A stretch of DNA of 64,000 bases from Streptomyces yatensis (GTDB lineage: Bacteria > Actinomycetota > Actinomycetes > Streptomycetales > Streptomycetaceae). Within the stretch, counting starts at the first letter, position 1, and every line of letters starts with the position of its first letter. The DNA lies in the NCBI RefSeq assembly GCF_018069625.1, contig NZ_CP072941.1, forward strand, positions 8,494,001 to 8,558,000. The letters run 5' to 3'. This document shows, in pieces, positions 23,619-32,029 of the stretch. The notes below the pieces were generated by a model, which was not told the DNA's origin, searched no databases, and worked only from the letters and a program-made list of their open reading frames with translations. A program made the translations under genes and the position numbers.

Positions 23619-24707
23619 ATGAGCATCATCACGACCGCCACGGCCAAGCTGGCCGACATCGCCGTGGAGACGGACCGCACCGACGCGGTGCAGTCCTTCG
23701 TCAAACAGGAGACGGTCCTGGTCGACATCACCACGGTGGACGGCAGCACGGGGACCGGCTACGCCTACACCATCGGCACCGGCGGAACCTCCGTACTGGC
23801 CCTGCTGCGGGACCATCTGCTGCCCGCCCTCATCGGGCAGGACGCGCGCAACGTCGAGGCGCTGTGGCAGCGGCTGTTCGCCCTGACCCGCGCCACCACC
23901 ACCGGAGCCATCACCTCGCTCGCGCTCGCCGCCGTCGACACCGCGCTGTGGGACGTGCGCTGCAAGCGCGCGGGCGAGCCGCTGTGGCGGCTGGCCGGCG
24001 GCCACCGCCAGGACGTCCCGGTCTACGACACCGAGGGCGGCTGGCTCCATCTGAGCGCCGACGACCTGGTGAAGGGTGCGCTGCGGGCCCAGAAGGCCGG
24101 GTGGGACGGTGTCAAGATCAAGGTGGGCAAGCCGCATGCCGCCGAGGACGCCGAGCGCCTGCGCGCCGTACGAGAGGCCGTCGGCCCCTCGCTGCACATC
24201 ATGACCGACGCCAACCAGTCGCAGACGATGTCCTCGGCCCTCCAGCTGGCGGCCGCGCTGGAGCCCTACGACCCGTACTGGATCGAGGAGCCCCTGCCGG
24301 CGGACGACATCAGCGGCCACGCCCGGCTGGCCCGTGCCACACGGATTCCCGTCGCCGTCGGCGAGTCCCTGTACTCGCCCCAGCAGTTCCGCACCTATCT
24401 GGAGACGGGCGCCGCCTCCATCGTGCAGGTCGACGCCGCCCGCATCGGCGGGATCACACCGTGGCTCAAGGTCGCCCACACGGCGGAGAGCCACAACGTC
24501 ATGGTGTGCCCGCACTTCCTGATGGAACTGCACGTCAGCCTCGTGGCCGCGGTGCCCAACGGCAGGTTCGTCGAGTACATCCCGCAGCTGCGGGCGGTCA
24601 CCCGCGGCGAGCTGACGATCCGCGACGGGCGGGCCGTGGCGCCCGACGTTCCGGGGATCGGCATCGACTGGGACATGGACGCCATCGACGACCGGAGGGT
24701 GGCATGA
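23619..24707 (+). CDS. Mandelate racemase/muconate-lactonising (enolase superfamily) enzyme
   Basis: The 362-residue enzyme has an N-terminal capping domain (1-130) and a TIM barrel. Metal ligands are Asp197 (TDANQ), Glu223 (WIEEP) and Glu249 (VGES). Acid/base candidates are Lys166/Lys168 (VKIKVG), and Asp272 with His299 (CPHF), the combination seen in the mandelate racemase and sugar-acid dehydratase groups. It abstracts the alpha proton of a carboxylate, which leads to racemisation, epimerisation or dehydration. Its place between the binding protein and the permease, with ATGA coupling to the latter, says that the transported compound is probably an aldonic/uronic acid or a hydroxyacid. The precise reaction cannot be read from the residues alone. 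Confidence 0.88.
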   Translation: MSIITTATAKLADIAVETDRTDAVQSFVKQETVLVDITTVDGSTGTGYAYTIGTGGTSVLALLRDHLLPALIGQDARNVEALWQRLFALTRATTTGAITSLALAAVDTALWDVRCKRAGEPLWRLAGGHRQDVPVYDTEGGWLHLSADDLVKGALRAQKAGWDGVKIKVGKPHAAEDAERLRAVREAVGPSLHIMTDANQSQTMSSALQLAAALEPYDPYWIEEPLPADDISGHARLARATRIPVAVGESLYSPQQFRTYLETGAASIVQVDAARIGGITPWLKVAHTAESHNVMVCPHFLMELHVSLVAAVPNGRFVEYIPQLRAVTRGELTIRDGRAVAPDVPGIGIDWDMDAIDDRRVA

Positions 24708-25783
24708 CGACGCCCGTCCTCCCGCCGGGCACCGACACCGGCTCCGCCGGGGCCACGCCGCCGCGTCCGGTGCACCGGCTGCCGTTCTGGGTCAACCAGC
24801 GGCTCGGGCTGCTGGTGCTCGTCATCGGCCTCGGTGCCCTGTTCGGCGCGTTGCAGCCGGCGTTCCTCGATGCACGGCTCGTGCTGTTCCCGCTGATGCG
24901 GGACGTCTCGACGCTGACGGTGGTGGCGCTCGCCCAGATGGTCGTCCTCTCGGTCGGGCATATGAACCTGGCCGTCGGGCGGATGGCCGCCTTCGGCGCC
25001 CTGTTCGCGGGATTCGGCTACGACCGGCTGGACCTGCCACTGCCACTCGGCCTGCTGCTGTGCCTGCTGGCCGGGGCCGCCATCGGCGCGCTGACCGGCT
25101 GGATCATCACCCGTACCGGGGTGAGTTCCTTCGTGGTGACCCTGGCGATGGACTTCGCGCTGCTGGGACTCGTCTCCCTGCTCTACTCGGCCCTGACCGA
25201 GAACGCCGCCTTCACCAGCAAGCCGTCCGGGCTCGCGGAACTGCGCTCGTACTCGCTGGCCGACATCTGCGTCGGGCCCGTGTGCGGATCCCCGGTCATC
25301 CCGCAGCTGGCGCAGTTCACCGTCCTGGCACTGGTCGGCCTCGGTTTCCTCTACGCCCGCACCCGCATCGGCCGGGAGCTGCTGCTCACCGGCGCGAACC
25401 CCGCGGCGGCCGAGCTGTCCGGCATTCCTACCGGCCGCCGGCTCATCCTGGCGCACACGCTCTCGGGGCTGCTCGCCGCGCTCGCCGGTTTCATGGCCGC
25501 CGTCGGCACCGGCACGTTCCGCGCCTCCATCGGGGACGACTTCATGCTGCCGTCCTTCCTCGGCTCGGTGCTCGGCGGCACCCTGCTCACCGGCGGTGTC
25601 GTCTCCGTACTGGGCGCCCTGCTGGGCACGTCCCTGGTCGGCGTCATCCGCAAGGGACTCGATCTGCTCGGCGTCGGTCTGGAAAGCCTGAACATCTACC
25701 TCGGCTGTGTACTCCTGCTGGCCCTCTCGGCCGACCGGGTGCGCACCGTGGTGGCCCATCGCAAGGTGGTGCGCTCCACATGA
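24704..25783 (+). CDS. ABC sugar transporter permease (RbsC type), first copy
   Basis: The 359-residue membrane protein has a soluble N-tail of about 27 residues and then eight to ten hydrophobic helices. The family signature of branched-chain/ribose permeases is present: MNLAVGRMAAF in helix 3 region, VSSFVVTLAM, and the EAA-like loop GANPAAAELSGIPTGRR with ILAHTLSGLLAALAGF after it. It forms the membrane channel of an ABC importer together with the next permease and the ATPase. An unusual cysteine-containing periplasmic loop (ADICVGPVCGSPVIP) separates two helices. Start and stop overlap neighbours as ATGA, so stoichiometric synthesis is likely. Confidence 0.9.
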   Translation: MTTPVLPPGTDTGSAGATPPRPVHRLPFWVNQRLGLLVLVIGLGALFGALQPAFLDARLVLFPLMRDVSTLTVVALAQMVVLSVGHMNLAVGRMAAFGALFAGFGYDRLDLPLPLGLLLCLLAGAAIGALTGWIITRTGVSSFVVTLAMDFALLGLVSLLYSALTENAAFTSKPSGLAELRSYSLADICVGPVCGSPVIPQLAQFTVLALVGLGFLYARTRIGRELLLTGANPAAAELSGIPTGRRLILAHTLSGLLAALAGFMAAVGTGTFRASIGDDFMLPSFLGSVLGGTLLTGGVVSVLGALLGTSLVGVIRKGLDLLGVGLESLNIYLGCVLLLALSADRVRTVVAHRKVVRST

Positions 25784-26856
25784 ACACGATCCGCGAACGG
25801 GGAGAGCGGGGCGCCGCGATCCTGCGCCGCTTCTCCCGCTCCACGACGATGACCCTGCTGTGCGTGGTCCTCGCCGGCTACCTCGCCCTGGGGTTGGCCT
25901 CCTCCGGCTCGTTCCTCGAGGGCCCGTCGGTGCGGACCTTCCTGCGGTACCTGGCCACCCCCGTCCTCATCGGGCTGGCCCAGATGGTCGCGCTGTGCGT
26001 CGGACAGCTCAATCTCGCGGTCGGCGCGCTCGGTGGCTTCACCGCCTGCCTGATGGGTGTCCTGATGGCGGACCAGGGTGTGCCCGCCGTGGTGGCGGTG
26101 GCGGCCGGTGTGCTGGCGGCCACCGCCATCGGCCTGGTGACGGGCCTGTGCATCGTGGCGACGAAGATCAACGGTTTTATCGTCACCCTCGGGACGATGA
26201 CCATCCTCCAGGGAGCGCAGTACTGGCTGGTGGGCACGCGCACCGTCGACGGATACTCCGCGGGCCTGAAGGACCTCGGCAGGGCGGCCCCGCTGAACGT
26301 CCCGCTGGTGTTCGTCACGGCCCTGGCCGCCGCGGCCCTGCTCGCCGCCTTCCTGTACCGCGGCACTGCCGGCCGGCGGCTGCTGGCGGCCGGTGGCAAC
26401 CCGCTGGCGGCCCGGCTCTCGGGCATCTCCACCGACCGGCAGATCGTGCTCGCCCACACCCTGTCCGGGCTCTTGATCGGCGTGGCGGCCCTGACCGCGA
26501 CGGCGTCGCTGCCCGGAGTCAACCGCAGTGTCGGCGGCGACTGGCTGCTGCCCAGCTTCGCGGCCCCCATCATCGGCGGCGTGGCGCTCACCGGAGGGTC
26601 GGTCGCCGTGCTCGGCACGGTGCTGGCGGCCTTCGTGATGCGGCTCATCGACGCCGCACGCGCGCAGTTCTCACTCGACCCGAGCTGGGTGAACTTCCTC
26701 ATCGGCGTGGTCGTGCTCGGCACGGTGGTCGGCGGCCGGATCCACCAGACCCAGCTGGCGAAGCGGGGTGGTTCGCGCGGCCGCGTACCGCCCGCACCAC
26801 CGCCGAGTGAGGCGCGACCGACCGCCGTCCTGCCGCACCCGGGAGGTTCCGGATGA
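25780..26856 (+). CDS. ABC sugar transporter permease (RbsC type), second copy
   Basis: The 358-residue protein is the second, divergent permease of the importer. It has the same pattern of helices and the signature segments LNLAVGALGGF, KINGFIVTLGTMTILQG and GGNPLAARLSGISTDRQIVLAHTLSG. The C-terminal tail (about 320-358) is cytosolic, Arg/Pro-rich and variable. Two distinct permeases imply a heterodimeric channel, as in the autoinducer-2 and rhamnose-type systems of this class. It overlaps the first permease and the ATPase gene by ATGA at both ends. No substrate specificity can be read from the sequence. Confidence 0.9.
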   Translation: MNTIRERGERGAAILRRFSRSTTMTLLCVVLAGYLALGLASSGSFLEGPSVRTFLRYLATPVLIGLAQMVALCVGQLNLAVGALGGFTACLMGVLMADQGVPAVVAVAAGVLAATAIGLVTGLCIVATKINGFIVTLGTMTILQGAQYWLVGTRTVDGYSAGLKDLGRAAPLNVPLVFVTALAAAALLAAFLYRGTAGRRLLAAGGNPLAARLSGISTDRQIVLAHTLSGLLIGVAALTATASLPGVNRSVGGDWLLPSFAAPIIGGVALTGGSVAVLGTVLAAFVMRLIDAARAQFSLDPSWVNFLIGVVVLGTVVGGRIHQTQLAKRGGSRGRVPPAPPPSEARPTAVLPHPGGSG

Positions 26857-28397
26857 GCAACGTCCTTCTCGAATGCCACGCCATCGTCAAGGTCTTCCCC
26901 GGCGTACGGGCCCTGGACGGCGTCGGACTGCGCCTGACCGAGGGGTCCATCCACGCACTGCTCGGCGAGAACGGCGCCGGAAAGTCCACCCTCATCAAGG
27001 TCATCACCGGGGTGCACACGCCCAACGGCGGCCGCCTGACCTGGTGCGGCGACGAAGTTCACCTGCGCTCGCCGCAGGAGGCCACCCGCACCGGTATCGG
27101 CGTGGTGCACCAGGAGCGCAATCTGATCCCGGGCTTCTCGGTGGCCGAGAACATCACGCTGCAGAGCCCTCCCTCGCACCGCGGTCTGATCGACCGCGCG
27201 GCCATGACCGCCCCCGCGCTGAGATGCCTCGGTGAGCTGGGTCTGGACCTTGACCCGGACCAGCCGGTCCGTGAACTGTCCGTGGCACAACAGCAGTTGG
27301 TGGAGATCGCGAAGGCCCTGTACACCGAGAGCCGGGTGCTGCTCCTGGACGAGCCGACCGCGTCCCTCTCCCCGCAGGAGGCGGAGCGGCTGTTCGAGGT
27401 CGTCCGGCGGCTGAAGGCCCGGGGGACGTGTGTCGTCTTCGTCAGTCACAAACTGGAGGAGGTGTTCGCCATCTGCGACACCGTCACCGTGCTGCGCGAC
27501 GGCAGGTCCGTGCTCGAATCCTCGCCACTCGCCGACCACACCCACGACGACGTGGTCGGGCTCATGGTGGGCCGGGCCCACTCGGCCACCGAGATGCGGC
27601 CGCGGGAGGCGGACACCTCCGCGGCGCCGGTGCTCTCGTTCGACGGCGTCTCCACCGCCGCCGGGCACCGGGACATCAGCCTGGACGTCCGGCCCGGCGA
27701 GATCGTCGGTCTGTACGGCCTGGTCGGCGCGGGGCGCAGCGAACTGGTCAAGGCCATGCTCGGCCTCGACCGCGTGACCGGCGGCGAGATCCGGGTGCAC
27801 GGCGAGCCGGTGCGCATCACCTCTCCCCGGGAGGCCCTGCACCGCTTCGGCATCGGCTACCTCACCGAGAACCGCAAGGAGGAAGGGGTCTTCCTGGAGC
27901 AGCCCATCGCCCGGAACATCACGGTGACGGTGTGGAAGAGGCTGGCGAAGACGCTCGGGTTCATCTCCGCGCGCGAGGAGCGGGAGGTCGCCCACGACCT
28001 CGTCGAACGTCTCGGCATCCGCATCTCCGGACTGGGGCAGAACGCCGGTGAGCTGTCCGGCGGCAACCAGCAGAAGGTGAGCCTGGCGAAGTGGCTGGCG
28101 GCGGACACCCGGCTGCTCATCGTCGACGAGCCGACCGTCGGGGTCGATGTGCGCACCAAGCACGCCTTCCACGAACTCATCTGGGAACTGGCCCGCGGTG
28201 GCCTGCCCATCCTGCTGATCAGCAGCGACCTCGCGGAGATGATCACGCTCGCGGACCGGGTGGCCGTGATGGCCGACCACCGGATCCGCGGTGAGGTGGA
28301 CAACGACCGCGACTACGAGCGGATGAGCGGCCGCATCATCCGCATCATCCACGACCGCGCGACCTCGGCCGTGCACCCCCGGGCGGTGGAGGCGTGA
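26853..28397 (+). CDS. ABC sugar transporter ATP-binding protein (RbsA type, two ABC domains)
   Basis: The 514-residue protein contains two ABC modules. The first has Walker A GENGAGKST (38-46), a Q-loop, the signature-like LSVAQQQLVEIAKAL and Walker B VLLLDEPTASL. The second has the degenerate P-loop GLVGAGRSEL, the signature LSGGNQQKVSLAKWL and VDEPTVGVDV, as is usual in RbsA/MglA/XylG-type ATPases. It energises import by the two preceding permeases. The gene ends the operon; about 100 bases later a tandem repeat and a convergent GntR gene follow. Confidence in the family is very high. Confidence 0.95.
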   Translation: MSNVLLECHAIVKVFPGVRALDGVGLRLTEGSIHALLGENGAGKSTLIKVITGVHTPNGGRLTWCGDEVHLRSPQEATRTGIGVVHQERNLIPGFSVAENITLQSPPSHRGLIDRAAMTAPALRCLGELGLDLDPDQPVRELSVAQQQLVEIAKALYTESRVLLLDEPTASLSPQEAERLFEVVRRLKARGTCVVFVSHKLEEVFAICDTVTVLRDGRSVLESSPLADHTHDDVVGLMVGRAHSATEMRPREADTSAAPVLSFDGVSTAAGHRDISLDVRPGEIVGLYGLVGAGRSELVKAMLGLDRVTGGEIRVHGEPVRITSPREALHRFGIGYLTENRKEEGVFLEQPIARNITVTVWKRLAKTLGFISAREEREVAHDLVERLGIRISGLGQNAGELSGGNQQKVSLAKWLAADTRLLIVDEPTVGVDVRTKHAFHELIWELARGGLPILLISSDLAEMITLADRVAVMADHRIRGEVDNDRDYERMSGRIIRIIHDRATSAVHPRAVEA

Positions 28398-28438
28398 CCG
28401 GGCCGCGATGACCCCGCCCCGGCCGGTCCGATGCCGTA

Positions 28439-28502
28439 CGCCGTGCGGTCAGGACGCCGTGCGGTCAGGACGCCGTGCCGTCAGGACGCCGCGCGGTCAG
28501 GA
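28439..28502. repeat. 16-base tandem repeat, four units
   Basis: Four contiguous 16-base units CGCCGTGCGGTCAGGA start at 28439, 28455, 28471 and 28487; units 1 and 2 are identical, and units 3 and 4 each have one change. The stop codon of the leftward GntR gene lies within the last unit, and every unit contains the same TCCTGA on that strand. A 16-base period shifts frame, so extra units would leave the protein end unchanged. Confidence 0.92.
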
Positions 28503-29213
28503 CTTATCGTCCTGGCTGAGCTGGCGCCGGAGGCTGCGGGCGAGGTGCTCCGCCATCGCCTCGGCCGCGCGGTCGGGGTTGCGGCGCAATACCGCGTGCA
28601 GCACACGCTGGTGCTCGGCGAGGGTCGGGTCCTCGGCGTCGAGAACACTGCTGAGCCGGAAGATGTGCAGATGGGAATGGAGCCGCTCCACCGCGTCCGC
28701 GAGCAGCGGCCGCCCGGACGCCTGCGCGATCGCGTCATGGAAGCGCTGGTCGAGGGCGGCGAAGTCGCGGTAGGCCGCATAGCGCCCGGCAGTCCCCGAA
28801 TGGGACTGCATCTCCTCCGCGATCCGCTCGATGCCGTCGAGCTGAGCCTCACTGGCGTTGCCCGCGGCGAGCGCGGCCGCCCTCGGCTCCAGCAACTGCC
28901 GCATCTCGAAGAGCTCCTCGAGCCCCTGCCGGGTCAGCAGCTCGGTGGTGCGGTACCCCGAGAGCGGCCTCTTCACCACCAGGCCATCGGACTCCAGCCG
29001 GGCCAGCGCCTCCCGGATGGGGGTCGGTGAGACGCTCAGGGCGCGGGCCAGGGCCTCGATGCTGACGCGCGCGCCGGGGGTGATCTCATGGTCCATGACC
29101 ATGGCCTTGATGTTCTCGTAGACGCTGTCCGACAGGGCCTGGCGGGCGGGGGACAGGTCGCGGCCGTGCCCGTCGCGCGGTGCCCCGAGCGCGGAGGTGT
29201 CGTGCGGCGGCAT
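28497..29213 (-). CDS. GntR-family (FCD subgroup) transcriptional regulator
   Basis: The 238-residue protein has the winged helix near residues 25-90 (SDSVYENIKAMVMDHEITPGARV..., recognition segment SPTPIREALARLESDGLV) and the FCD effector domain after it, with conserved metal-site residues in ALDQRFHDAIAQASGR and the late HQRVLHAVLRR segment. FCD regulators often sense carboxylates or sugar acids. It converges on the sugar ABC operon with the enolase-superfamily enzyme, which suggests that it controls that operon and senses its substrate or product. The stop codon is part of a 16-base tandem repeat. A GGCCGG region upstream gives a weak ribosome site. Confidence 0.88.
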   Translation of the reverse strand: MPPHDTSALGAPRDGHGRDLSPARQALSDSVYENIKAMVMDHEITPGARVSIEALARALSVSPTPIREALARLESDGLVVKRPLSGYRTTELLTRQGLEELFEMRQLLEPRAAALAAGNASEAQLDGIERIAEEMQSHSGTAGRYAAYRDFAALDQRFHDAIAQASGRPLLADAVERLHSHLHIFRLSSVLDAEDPTLAEHQRVLHAVLRRNPDRAAEAMAEHLARSLRRQLSQDDKS

Positions 29214-29396
29214 CCGGCCTCCTGGTGCTCTTCGGGGCTTGTCGGGACAGCAACAGTTTACCCAGGTGAGGGACGCGGTTCAGGGGTGAGCCGAGTCCGT
29301 CCCACCCGGTGCTGAGCTGCGGCGAAGCGGAACCCGATATAGTCGGTTATGTGTCATATGTGACGGTCTGGGGGAAGTCGGGACAAGGAGCCTCGC

Positions 29397-30074
29397 ATGC
29401 CGCCCCGTTTCCGCCTGCCCGCCCAGCGTTTCGCTCTGTCGGACACGGCTCGTGCCGAAGCGTTCAGTGACGCGGTCCTCGCGATCGCACTGACCATCCT
29501 GGTGCTCGGCCTGACCACCCCCGCACATCCGCCCGGCGGCCTGGGACACGCACTGGCCCGCCAGTGGCCCGCCTATCTGGGATACGCCGCGTCCTTCAGC
29601 TACATCGCGGTGATCTGGCTCAACCACCACCGGTGCTTCCTGCGGATCCGCAGCATGGACCGGGGCCTGCACGCGGCGAACTTCTTCTTGCTCTTCACCA
29701 CGGCGGCGCTGGCCTTTCCCACCGAGGTCGTCGCCACCGAACTGCGGGCCGACGCCTGGGGCACGGACGCGAAGGTGGCCGTGGCGCTCTACGCGGCCCT
29801 CGCCGCCGTGATGTGTCTGAGCTGGGCGGCCCTCTACGACCACCTGCGCCGGCGCCCCGAGCTCCTGGAGGAGACCATCGAGCCCACGTATGTACGCCAC
29901 GGCTCCCTTCGCTCGTGGATCGGAGCGCTGGCCTACGCGCTCGCCGGAGTCCTGGGCGTCCTCGTCACGCCGCTGGCCGCCCTGGCCGCGTTCATCCTGC
30001 TCCCCGTCTTCTACTTCACCACCAGCGAAGGGCTGCCGGGGAGCCGGGACACGTCCGGTGAGGCCGCCGCCTGA
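29397..30074 (+). CDS. TMEM175-family (DUF1211) potassium channel-like membrane protein
   Basis: The 225-residue protein has about six membrane helices and the bacterial TMEM175 signature: RAEAFSDAVLAIALTILVL in helix 1 (FSD motif at about 22-24) and the YIAVIWLNHHRCF segment in the next repeat region. Bacterial TMEM175 proteins form tetrameric, weakly K+-selective channels. A ribosome site AAGGAG precedes the ATG at 29397. The promoter gap has an inverted repeat GTCA-N4-TGAC at 29353-29364 and a TATAGT box. No operon partner is seen. Assignment rests on the strong helix 1 motif and the overall topology. Confidence 0.88.
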   Translation: MPPRFRLPAQRFALSDTARAEAFSDAVLAIALTILVLGLTTPAHPPGGLGHALARQWPAYLGYAASFSYIAVIWLNHHRCFLRIRSMDRGLHAANFFLLFTTAALAFPTEVVATELRADAWGTDAKVAVALYAALAAVMCLSWAALYDHLRRRPELLEETIEPTYVRHGSLRSWIGALAYALAGVLGVLVTPLAALAAFILLPVFYFTTSEGLPGSRDTSGEAAA

Positions 30075-30255
30075 CCTCGGCATGGCCGCGGGGCCGCTAC
30101 CGGCGCATCTGAGCGTCGCTGTCGGGCAGCGCGGCAGGATTGGGCAAGGACGCGGGAGGATCTTTCTTTCGCCGGTGTGACGCCGGCCGCTTACCTGGAA
30201 GTGTCACATTCCGCGTGGAGATCGCGTGCTCCACCGCGTGCGCAGGAGGCACATC

Positions 30256-31014
30256 ATGAAGGTAGCCGTGGTCACGGGCGCCAGCTCCGGTATCGGCCGC
30301 AGCGCGGCGATCCAGATCGCCGAACGGGGCGCCGGGGTCATCCTCACCTACAGCTCCAACCAGCAGGGCGCCCAGGACGCCGTCGCCGAGATCGAGAAGC
30401 GGGGCGGCACCGCCGTGGCCCTGCCTCTGGACATCGGCGACACGGCCGGCTTTCCCGCGTTCCGCGACGCCGTGGCCGAGGCGCTGCGCACCACCTGGCA
30501 GCGCGACACCTTCGACCACCTCGTCAACAACGCGGGTTTCGCGGGGAATTCGATGATCGAGGAGACCACCGAGGAGTTCTTCGACGCGCTCACCCGTGGC
30601 CTGTTCAAGGGGCCGTTCTTCCTCACCCAGGCGCTGCTGCCGCTGATGGCCGACGGCGGGGCGATCGTCAACACCACCAGCAACTCCACCCGGCCGGCCG
30701 TGACGGCGCCCGGGTACTCCGTCTACGCGTCCGTGAAGGGCGCCCTGACGGTACTGACCCGCTACATGGCCAAGGAGTTCAGCGCCCGGGGCATCCGCGT
30801 CAACTCCGTCGCACCCGGCGCCACCCGCACCCGCTTCGCCGACGATGCCTTCGAGCGGCACCCGGAGATCATCCCGGACCTGGCGCGCACCTTCGCACTC
30901 GGGCGGATCGGTGAACCCGACGACATCGGCATGGTGATCGCCACCCTGGTCGGCGAGGAAGGCCGCTGGATCACCGCCCAGGACATCGAGGTCTCCGGCG
31001 GACAGAACCTCTGA
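30256..31014 (+). CDS. Short-chain dehydrogenase/reductase
   Basis: The 252-residue protein is a classical SDR: cofactor motif TGASSGIG near residues 8-15, NNAG in VNNAGFAG, the catalytic Ser in NTTSNST, and YASVK as the Tyr-x-x-x-Lys pair. The C-terminal IEVSGGQNL replaces the usual VDGG. A Tyr/Ser-containing motif after the cofactor loop (TYSSN) suggests NADP. The ATG at 30256 is preferred over one 30 bases earlier because GGAGG lies just upstream. The substrate is unknown. The hydrolase gene at 31181 points the same way but is 166 bases away. Confidence 0.88.
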   Translation: MKVAVVTGASSGIGRSAAIQIAERGAGVILTYSSNQQGAQDAVAEIEKRGGTAVALPLDIGDTAGFPAFRDAVAEALRTTWQRDTFDHLVNNAGFAGNSMIEETTEEFFDALTRGLFKGPFFLTQALLPLMADGGAIVNTTSNSTRPAVTAPGYSVYASVKGALTVLTRYMAKEFSARGIRVNSVAPGATRTRFADDAFERHPEIIPDLARTFALGRIGEPDDIGMVIATLVGEEGRWITAQDIEVSGGQNL

Positions 31015-31180
31015 GGCCCGTCCGGTCGACCGTGCGCGGGGCCGGACGGCGAGGGCGGCGCGGACCGTGCCCTGGCGTACGGCCCCGGCGCGGCGGCGAG
31101 CGAGCCGCGGACGGTGCTGATAAAGACCTGCCTGGCGGCGCTCGCGACGCGCCGCCCTCACCCCTCCGAGGAGGCAGGGC

Positions 31181-32023
31181 ATGCCCCAGGTACGCGCCGC
31201 CGGCGTGAATCTCCACTACCAGGCGGTCGGTGACGGCACACCGCTCGTACTCGTCCACGCTTCGTGGAACGACCACACGAGCTGGCGGTCCGCGATCGAG
31301 GCCGACCTCTCCGCGTCCTTCACCGTGGTCTCCTACGACCGCCGCGGCCACGGCCGGAGCGAAGAGGTGCCGGGTCAGGGCACCCGGAGGCAGGACGAGG
31401 ACGACCTCGCCGCGCTGATCGAAGGGCTCGGCCACGCCCCCGCGCATGTCGCCGGGGTCTCCTTCGGCGCGTCGATCATCCTCGGCCTGGCCACCCGCCG
31501 GCCCGAGCTGTTCCGCAGCATCGCGGTGCACGAGCCACCACTGGTCGGGGTCGTGGCCGACGACGCGGAGGCCATGGCACAGCTGCGGCCGACCATGGCC
31601 TCCATCGAAGCCGTGGTGGACCACCTCCGCCGGGCGGAGACCGAGCGGGGCGCACGCCTGTTCGTGGAGGAGGTGGCCCTGGGCCCCGGCAGCTGGGGCC
31701 GGCTGACCGGTCCGGTGCGCGCGATGTTCGTGGCCCACGCCCGGACCTGGCTGGACGAACAGTCCGACCCGTCCTGGGCCCTACTGGACCTGGACCGGCT
31801 CTCCGCCTGCACGATGCCGGTACTGCTGAGCCGCGGCAGCACGAGCCCCAGCTGGTTCTCGATGGTCCTGGAGCGGCTGGCCGCGGCCCTGCCGCGGGCA
31901 CAGCGCCGGAGCTTCGAGGGGGCGGGGCATATCCCGCATGTCACCCACCCCCAGGAGTACACGGCCGTCCTCACCGAGTTCATCGGGGCGGCGGAGGCCG
32001 GTGACCACACGTCCGGTCGCTGA
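31181..32023 (+). CDS. Alpha/beta-fold hydrolase
   Basis: The 280-residue protein has the turn YDRRGHGRSEE, the nucleophile elbow GVSFGAS with Ser94, a helical lid, and the C-terminal His in FEGAGHIPHVTHP. It resembles carboxylester or haloperoxidase-like hydrolases acting on small molecules in the cytoplasm. The elbow has Val-Ser-Phe in place of the more usual His-Ser-Leu/Met. CCGAGGAGGCAGGGC before the ATG at 31181 supplies the ribosome site. It ends 6 bases from the convergent propionyl-CoA synthetase gene, so the two transcripts may overlap. Confidence 0.84.
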   Translation: MPQVRAAGVNLHYQAVGDGTPLVLVHASWNDHTSWRSAIEADLSASFTVVSYDRRGHGRSEEVPGQGTRRQDEDDLAALIEGLGHAPAHVAGVSFGASIILGLATRRPELFRSIAVHEPPLVGVVADDAEAMAQLRPTMASIEAVVDHLRRAETERGARLFVEEVALGPGSWGRLTGPVRAMFVAHARTWLDEQSDPSWALLDLDRLSACTMPVLLSRGSTSPSWFSMVLERLAAALPRAQRRSFEGAGHIPHVTHPQEYTAVLTEFIGAAEAGDHTSGR

Positions 32024-32029
32024 TCGACT

